A stretch of DNA of 11,634 nt. Source: Flavobacterium psychrophilum (GTDB lineage: Bacteria > Bacteroidota > Bacteroidia > Flavobacteriales > Flavobacteriaceae). The notes beneath the pieces are model-generated. The model was not told where the DNA came from. It saw only the letters and a program-made list of their open reading frames with translations, and did no database searches. The stretch spans positions 1 to 11,634 of the forward strand of contig QFQM01000136.1 in the NCBI GenBank assembly GCA_003243255.1, read 5' to 3'. This document shows positions 7,698 through 11,634 of this stretch, in pieces. Position numbers and translations under genes: made by a program. Each line of letters opens with the position of its first letter. Position 1 is the stretch's first letter.

Positions 7698-8489
7698 TTA
7701 GAGCTTCAATAATAATTCTGTTCTAACGCTTTCGTAAGCGAAATCGTGATCATATTTCTCCGCGGGGCGAAGTAGTGCGGTAATATCACCACGAAATTCA
7801 TTATCCTTCATTTTAAGTTCCATGTTATCTATGAATTGCTGTTGACTTGGAGAGTTACCGACAGAAAACTTCATATATTCAAGATAACATTTTATTAGGT
7901 TACCAGTGTTGAGACCTTTTTTTAATGTAAATGCCTTATGTAAATCATATAAGTCTCTCCCTTTTCTCCTTTGGTATAGCGCACGAAGCTTAGTACCAAG
8001 CAATTCTTCCAATTGATATGTGGTGATTTCACACGAACCTTTATACCATGACGATTCTACTTTGAAAGGAAACTTAACGAGGCCAAGTACCGAAAAATGT
8101 TCGCGACAATTCGTCTCCACTTTTAAGCGAAGCCGTTGAACTGGCGGAAATTCAGATTCGAATCTGAAAACTAACGTATTGTTATTCTCTTTTTGTTTCC
8201 GTGTTGGTACACCTAAAAAAGAAAGTCTATCACGTAGTGCATCAATCACAGGACCGAAAGGTTCATTTGTTATTTGAACCAAGTCAATGTCCTCGGAATA
8301 GCGTGGCTGCGGTTCAAGGTATAGCTTATGAAGAGCAGTGCCGCCACGAAAGGCAAGTCTATCAGCGAGGAATTTGTCAGAGAAGATTTCCACGAGTGCA
8401 CGGCATATAACCAAGTCCTGCTCCACCTGTTCATTTGTTTGCCAGGGAACATGAGTTGACCATTCTGTTATATATGCCTGTGGAATCAT
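7698..8489 (-). CDS. abiEii: AbiEii/AbiGii-family nucleotidyltransferase toxin
   Basis: A 263-aa DNA polymerase beta-like nucleotidyltransferase, the toxin of a type IV abortive-infection pair. Members of the family use nucleoside triphosphates to block growth, and MenT relatives modify tRNA acceptor ends. Visible motifs: GGTALHKLY at 49-57 (motif I), the metal-binding SEDIDL at 65-70 with D67 and D69, a RLKVETN strand at 121-127, and motif IV TKLRALYQRRKGRDLYDL at 166-183 with K167, R178 and D179. The catalytic set appears complete, so the toxin should be active. Its ATG overlaps the antitoxin stop by 4 bases (ATGA), the normal arrangement for AbiE pairs, and keeps toxin synthesis behind the antitoxin. 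It lies on the same strand and directly upstream of the PHP-SMC/methyltransferase/helicase genes, separated by 94 bases. Confidence 0.92.
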   Translation of the reverse strand: MIPQAYITEWSTHVPWQTNEQVEQDLVICRALVEIFSDKFLADRLAFRGGTALHKLYLEPQPRYSEDIDLVQITNEPFGPVIDALRDRLSFLGVPTRKQKENNNTLVFRFESEFPPVQRLRLKVETNCREHFSVLGLVKFPFKVESSWYKGSCEITTYQLEELLGTKLRALYQRRKGRDLYDLHKAFTLKKGLNTGNLIKCYLEYMKFSVGNSPSQQQFIDNMELKMKDNEFRGDITALLRPAEKYDHDFAYESVRTELLLKL

Positions 8490-9307
8490 TCGTCTATTTC
8501 AATTTCGGTATTGACAATTACTTTCCACTTGTCGTCTGATGAAAAACCTTTGTCGGGTAAATCTGCTTTAAGAGGTACGCGAAAAAAAGATAGCTTGTCT
8601 TCCTTTGCTTTCAGTAACAATGCCTCGGCAAGATCCTTTCGTTGGGCTTTGTATTCCAATATGTATCCTAAGCGTTGTATTGAATGCGTTGATACTTCAT
8701 CAAATAGAATCGAAGTAAACATCTCCGGCTTTAATACCTCAGCTAGCTCGTTAATAACTGTAGCTGCACGGTTCATGCCGCCAATTCTTTTTTCAAACTG
8801 AACCAAATCCGTTGCTGTTAGTGCGGGTGAGGAGATTTTCAAGTATCCACTTTCAGTTTTTCGGCTTTCAAGAAGTTCTTCCCTGATTGACTTTTTGCTT
8901 ATGTAGTTTACTTTAAGTCCCTTTCGTTGAGTGGCGCGTAATGCCGGAAGCGAAGTAATAATAAAAAACTCCTGCGGCTGCTGGTGGGCCGCGCCATGGT
9001 AGGCAGCTGCATTCAACAGGCCTACGTAGTAAGGCCGTTGAAGGTGTTGCATAAGGCCATCAATGTATAATGCTGGGGGAAGTATACCCTTTGAAGCATA
9101 TTGGAGGGGAATTATCAGGTAGTAGCCCTTGTATATGGAGACTATCCGCTCCTTTTTAGAAAGACGATTCAGGGCTAATTTAACGGCATCCTCAGACAAG
9201 TCTGGAAAAGCCTTATGTGCTTCACTTAGAGCAAAAGCCAGCTTTCCCTTTGACTGAAGTTGATCTATCCAATCAGGCAATCCTCGTAAAACGACTTGCT
9301 GCGGCAT
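8486..9307 (-). CDS. abiEi: AbiEi-family antitoxin and transcriptional autorepressor
   Basis: A 273-aa type IV antitoxin. Residues of about 10-65 look like a winged helix-turn-helix, with a helical pair at 25-50 and a wing ending in YKGYYLIIP at 59-67. Residues 93-118 hold YYVGLLNAAAYHGAAH followed by FFIIT, the hallmark of the AbiEi core domain. The C-terminal half (about 130-273) should carry the antitoxic activity. In studied AbiE systems the antitoxin neutralises the toxin without stable binding and represses its own promoter through inverted repeats. A matching 31-bp palindrome lies just upstream at 9323-9353. The ATG is followed by a clear frame, and the gene ends in the ATGA overlap with the toxin. 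The length is normal for the family and I see no defect. Confidence 0.9.
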   Translation of the reverse strand: MPQQVVLRGLPDWIDQLQSKGKLAFALSEAHKAFPDLSEDAVKLALNRLSKKERIVSIYKGYYLIIPLQYASKGILPPALYIDGLMQHLQRPYYVGLLNAAAYHGAAHQQPQEFFIITSLPALRATQRKGLKVNYISKKSIREELLESRKTESGYLKISSPALTATDLVQFEKRIGGMNRAATVINELAEVLKPEMFTSILFDEVSTHSIQRLGYILEYKAQRKDLAEALLLKAKEDKLSFFRVPLKADLPDKGFSSDDKWKVIVNTEIEIDE

Positions 9308-9322
9308 TGAGAGTAATGTTTA

Positions 9323-9353
9323 GCGAAATGTATTAAAAAATGATACTTATCGC
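9323..9353. promoter_or_regulatory. Candidate AbiEi operator: 31-bp imperfect palindrome
   Basis: The left arm is GCGAAATGTATTA at 9323-9335. The right arm (9341-9353) reads GCGATAAGTATCA on the opposite strand, matching 10 of 13 positions, with a 5-A spacer. It starts 15 bases upstream of the antitoxin ATG and fills the space between the possible -33 and -7 promoter elements, as expected for an autorepressor site. AbiEi proteins are known to bind inverted repeats at their own promoters. The palindrome is seen; the binding is inferred. Confidence 0.6.
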
Positions 9354-9356
9354 AAA
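9325..9356 (-). promoter_or_regulatory. Possible Bacteroidota-type promoter for abiEi-abiEii
   Basis: On the minus strand TTTG (9356-9353) is followed after 20 bases by TACATTTC (9332-9325). The Bacteroidota consensus is TTTG at -33 and TAnnTTTG at -7, so the -7 element has one mismatch in its last base. Transcription would start a few bases later, leaving a very short leader before the ATG at 9307. Weak motif evidence, strengthened by its overlap with the palindrome. Confidence 0.35.
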
Positions 9357-9388
9357 TAAATACTCCTATTTTACCAGATCATGAGCCA

Positions 9389-9592
9389 TCATTTGAGCCA
9401 CTTTTTTTTGAAACCATACGCTACAAGATGGGCTGCATTTCTTACCTGGAATCTATTTAGCATTTCAATGCGGATTGAATCAATGGTCTTCTTGCTGTTT
9501 CCAAGCTTCTTAGCAATTTCCTCACTGCTATAGCCTTCAGAAATCAGACGCAGAACCTGAAGCTGCTTATCGGTAATATCAACTTTTTTCAC
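9389..9592 (-). CDS. Stand-alone LuxR/GerE-type helix-turn-helix regulator
   Basis: A 67-aa protein made almost entirely of one GerE-type DNA-binding domain. It contains ITDKQLQVLRLISEGYSSEE at 6-25, the scaffold and first DNA-binding helix region EEIAKKLGNSKKTIDSI at 24-40, and a last dimerisation helix, RNAAHLVAYGF, at 51-61. It has no receiver, PAS or autoinducer domain, so it is either constitutive or controlled by partner proteins. The start is GTG at 9592: an in-frame TAA lies four codons upstream (9602-9604) and no ATG lies between, while the next internal Met (44) would destroy the domain. It is divergent from the small-protein/HEPN operon and 81 bases upstream of AbiE on the same strand. 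It may regulate either side through the dyads at 9605-9651. Confidence 0.8.
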   Translation of the reverse strand: MKKVDITDKQLQVLRLISEGYSSEEIAKKLGNSKKTIDSIRIEMLNRFQVRNAAHLVAYGFKKKWLK

Positions 9593-9604
9593 ACAACAAT
9601 ATTA

Positions 9605-9651
9605 GGGGATACAAATATTTAGGTATTTTTACCCCCATATTTATACGGGTA
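9605..9651. promoter_or_regulatory. Divergent regulatory region with two overlapping dyads
   Basis: The 85-bp gap between the divergent LuxR-type gene and the small-protein operon has two dyads. First, GGGGATACAAATA (9605-9617) pairs with the reverse complement of 9624-9636 (GGGGGTAAAAATA), 11 of 13 matching around a 6-base spacer. Second, TACCC (9630-9634) and GGGTA (9647-9651) bracket a further inverted repeat sharing the middle C-run. Together they are plausible sites for a dimeric regulator, most simply the adjacent LuxR-type protein. I found no convincing -7 element on either strand here. Confidence 0.5.
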
Positions 9652-9677
9652 CATCTTTCACCTAAAAGCTTGACGAT

Positions 9678-10034
9678 ATGAAATTTAGAAACTCAACTTA
9701 CCCTCTTGTAAAGCTGCCTATTGATGTCCAATTGCCGCTATTCCTGATAAAAGAAGAACTCAAGAGTCGCAAGTTCTTCAACGCCTTACAGCAAACGGGT
9801 CTGGACGACTGCTACTTCCAACCGCACCTCGATACGCTCATCCTTCGAACCCTCGATATGGATGATGACTCTGATAAAACGTTCGATGCCTATTGTGAAA
9901 TCATGGAACGCAGAAGTAAGAAGATCGATATTGATAATGACTCCATCATGAAGCAAGCTTTGAAAGCATACTACGAACTTCTTGAGCAAAGGAAAAAACT
10001 CAACGCGGTTAAGAAAGAAGTCAAGCTTTCATAG
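9678..10034 (+). CDS. Hypothetical protein, first of two tandem paralogues
   Basis: A 118-aa protein whose family I do not recognise. It has no signal peptide or membrane segment. It opens with a short basic stretch, then a helix with LFLIKEELKSRKFFNAL at 21-37, a short central block with HLDTLILRTLDMDDDSDKT at 50-68 that is rich in acid residues, and a lysine-rich helical C-terminus. Residues 21-83 align without gaps to residues 19-81 of the next gene's product, with about 25 of 63 identical by eye, so the two arose by duplication. It is the first gene of a plus-strand operon, 17 bases before its paralogue, and divergent from the LuxR-type regulator. The ATG at 9678 has no strong Shine-Dalgarno, as is usual in Bacteroidota. 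A partner or regulatory role for the HEPN protein downstream is possible but not shown. Confidence 0.7.
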   Translation: MKFRNSTYPLVKLPIDVQLPLFLIKEELKSRKFFNALQQTGLDDCYFQPHLDTLILRTLDMDDDSDKTFDAYCEIMERRSKKIDIDNDSIMKQALKAYYELLEQRKKLNAVKKEVKLS

Positions 10035-10051
10035 AATCAAATCCTGTCGCC

Positions 10052-10387
10052 ATGTCAAAAAGTATCATATCGCTGATGAGGTTAGCAAGCCACGAACAGG
10101 TAACGATTTACCTCATTGAACAGCAGCTAAAGAGCAGTCGATTCTTTGCTGACCTGGAGAGTATCGGTTTAGGTCCTTATGATTTTGAACCCAACCTCGA
10201 TCACCTCATTCTGAAAAATGTTGAGCTTGATGATGGTACCGATAAGACGTACATCCGATATTCAAAGATACTCGACAAACACAGTCAGCAACTGAAACCA
10301 GAATTCCGGGCCATCCAAAGACAGGCCGTAAAAATGTATAACGAACTCATGGCTTTGAAGAAGAAGAAGACCACGAAACGAAAATAG
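10052..10387 (+). CDS. Hypothetical protein, second of two tandem paralogues
   Basis: A 111-aa protein, paralogous to the gene 17 bases upstream. The shared core runs from 19 to 81 and keeps LI-x3-LKS at 21-28, FF at 31-32, NLDHLILKNVELDDGTDKT at 48-66 and a helix ending in IL at about 74-75. The C-terminus is highly basic (KKKKTTKRK), which could bind nucleic acid or simply be disordered. No known domain, catalytic motif or membrane segment is visible. It ends 2 bases before the HEPN gene start, so the two are almost surely co-translated. Keeping two diverged copies suggests hetero-oligomers or two different partners, but this is speculation. Confidence 0.7.
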   Translation: MSKSIISLMRLASHEQVTIYLIEQQLKSSRFFADLESIGLGPYDFEPNLDHLILKNVELDDGTDKTYIRYSKILDKHSQQLKPEFRAIQRQAVKMYNELMALKKKKTTKRK

Positions 10388-10389
10388 GT

Positions 10390-11256
10390 ATGCGCCTGCC
10401 CGACATTACCACACCGGAATTCCGTTCCGTCATTGATGGAATCGTAAGGGAAATATCTCCAGTTGCTGTTGTATGTTTTGGGCATTCACTTTCAATGGTT
10501 AGTCATACCAGTTGCTTCCAAGAAACATCATCTGAACACCATCATTACGACCTGCTGATAGTCCAGTCAAACTCCGGTCACTACAAAGATCATGAGATAA
10601 TCGACCTTGTTAAGAATGAGTTCCCGGAATTTTTGTCTGTGAACGTACTATCACATAGCGAACGATCTGTTCTTACTGCAATAGACCAACATCATCCTTT
10701 CTTTTGCCGGGTGTTCAGCGAAGGTCGTGTTTTGCACCTAGCAGAAAATAGCCATTTTGAAATGGTTGGAGTTGAGACTCTTGTTGCAAGTGTCGATCAA
10801 ATCAAACTCATGCGCGAATGTCAGCGCTCATTTGATCTTTCCGGAAATTTTCTGGCGATGGCCTCCGATGCTCTGGGTAGTCACGTGTATGATGTAGCAG
10901 TCTTTCTTCTTCACCAGTCAATGGAACAAATGTGTATTGCTTCAATAAAGGCTCACTTAAAATACCGCCCCACCACTCACAATCTTTTAAAACTGATTGA
11001 CCTAATAGGCTGCCATCTTCCCCATGCGAAAAGCATATTCCCGCGCAACACGAATGATGAGCGTGAAATGTTTGACTTTTTGCGAAGGGCATACTCAGAT
11101 GTGAGGTACAAGCATAACTACCGGATACCACAACACATAGCATTTTCATTGTTGGAGCGCGTGAACGAATTCCAAAATCTTATTGAGGATAAGTATAATC
11201 GGGAATTTAAAAATGAAGTGGCCGAAGGTTCAGATCAAACCCTCGTCAGTGAATGA
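10390..11256 (+). CDS. HEPN-domain protein with degenerate nucleotidyltransferase-like N-terminus
   Basis: A 288-aa protein in two parts. Residues of about 15-120 resemble a minimal nucleotidyltransferase fold: FGHS at 30-33 where a GS motif is expected, then YDLLIV at 53-58 carrying one aspartate (D54) where active enzymes have D-x-D, so catalysis is doubtful. Residues of about 145-265 are helical and match a HEPN domain, with YDVAVFLLHQSMEQM at 167-181 and AYSDVRYKHNY at 234-244. The latter is like the AY-x-D-x-RYK-x-x-Y signature I associate with Bacteroidota HEPN proteins. The R-x4-6-H RNase motif is not clearly present; R239 and H242 are only two residues apart. HEPN proteins are often RNA-cleaving toxins or nucleotide-binding partners. 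Third gene of the operon with the two small paralogues. The 3' end overlaps the convergent RadC gene by 27 bases. Confidence 0.75.
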   Translation: MRLPDITTPEFRSVIDGIVREISPVAVVCFGHSLSMVSHTSCFQETSSEHHHYDLLIVQSNSGHYKDHEIIDLVKNEFPEFLSVNVLSHSERSVLTAIDQHHPFFCRVFSEGRVLHLAENSHFEMVGVETLVASVDQIKLMRECQRSFDLSGNFLAMASDALGSHVYDVAVFLLHQSMEQMCIASIKAHLKYRPTTHNLLKLIDLIGCHLPHAKSIFPRNTNDEREMFDFLRRAYSDVRYKHNYRIPQHIAFSLLERVNEFQNLIEDKYNREFKNEVAEGSDQTLVSE

Positions 11257-11634
11257 GTAATAGCTTTCGCTTGTGAGGATAATGTGATCAAGAAGTTGTA
11301 TTTCGAGCAGTTTGCCGCCCTCCTTTATCTTTTTCGTCAACTCAATGTCAGCTTGACTTGGAGTAAGATTTCCAGATGGGTGATTATGGCAAAGCAAGAC
11401 ACCCGTAGCCCCACTTTTTAATGCAGCAACAAAAATAAGTTTAGGATCGGCTACTGTTCCTGCTATTCCACCAGTGGATACTTCAAATATCCCCAGAACT
11501 TTGTTCGCCCTGTTGGTGAGCATCACTTTAAACTGCTCAACAAGTTCGAGTCTGCCTTCGTCCCAACTTTGCTTTAATACCAGGTAAGCGTCACGTGAAG
11601 AAGTGATCTTAGGACGCAATGAAGGTTTAACATT
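11230..11634 (-). CDS. radC: RadC-like JAB/MPN+ domain protein (5' end beyond the right edge)
   Basis: The frame is open to the window edge and reads NVKPSLRPKITSSRDAYLVL at its visible start. 134 residues are visible and the true start must lie outside; a TTG at 11619 is a poor alternative because it would cut the conserved N-terminal strand. The JAB metal site is complete: E33 (in LVEQFKV), then HNHPSGNLTPSQAD with H83, H85, S87 and D96 (counted from the first visible residue). This is the short Bacteroidota RadC type, whose N-terminal helix-hairpin-helix domain is missing or off-window. The biochemical role of RadC is unsettled; despite its name, a repair function is not established. Such copies are common in mobile and defence islands. 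It is convergent with the HEPN gene, with which it shares 27 bases of 3' end and no visible terminator. Confidence 0.9.
   Translation of the reverse strand, partial: NVKPSLRPKITSSRDAYLVLKQSWDEGRLELVEQFKVMLTNRANKVLGIFEVSTGGIAGTVADPKLIFVAALKSGATGVLLCHNHPSGNLTPSQADIELTKKIKEGGKLLEIQLLDHIILTSESYYSFTDEGLI

Noticed and set aside
10808..11149. Minus-strand frame of 113 codons inside the HEPN gene
   Set aside because: It is antisense to a coding region with clear HEPN signatures and has no domain or start context of its own.
11230..11619. A complete RadC gene starting at TTG 11619
   Set aside because: The frame stays open upstream to the window edge with RadC-like residues before the TTG, so the gene is partial and starts outside the window.

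Overview
The window looks like part of a defence island in a Bacteroidota genome, probably Cytophagales or Chitinophagales type. I infer this from four things: AT-leaning DNA, almost no Shine-Dalgarno sequences before well-supported starts, a short RadC protein without the helix-hairpin-helix domain, and a HEPN protein of a type I associate with that phylum. There is no rRNA, tRNA, transposase or CRISPR array. Coding density is very high, and the longest non-coding gap is 94 bases.

Bases 1-7603 (minus strand) hold a tight four-gene run, read from high to low coordinates. It starts with a PHP-phosphoesterase/SMC-like ATPase fusion (TrlF/Ppl-like, 910 aa). Next come a 895-aa MmeI-family adenine-N6 DNA methyltransferase without a recognisable nuclease site and a 642-aa SF2 DExH helicase. 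The run ends with the first 83 residues of a protein whose N-terminus resembles a GIY-YIG nuclease family. The last three genes are 9 bases apart, 2 bases apart and overlapping by 8 bases. I read this as a restriction-modification-like machine with its modification, translocation and cutting functions on separate chains, plus a PHP-SMC effector or sensor. I cannot match this exact gene set to a named system.

Bases 7698-9307 (minus strand) hold a complete AbiE type IV toxin-antitoxin pair directly upstream of that run. A 31-bp imperfect palindrome sits on its likely promoter and is a good candidate AbiEi operator. A 94-base spacer with a perfect 10-bp inverted repeat separates AbiE from the PHP-SMC gene.

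Bases 9389-9592 (minus strand) encode a stand-alone LuxR-type DNA-binding domain. The 85-bp divergent region (9593-9677) contains two overlapping dyads that are candidate binding sites for it.

Bases 9678-11256 (plus strand) hold a three-gene operon: two small paralogous proteins of unknown function, then a protein with a degenerate nucleotidyltransferase-like domain fused to a HEPN domain. Its 3' end overlaps by 27 bases with a convergent RadC/JAB-domain gene (minus strand) that runs off the right edge.
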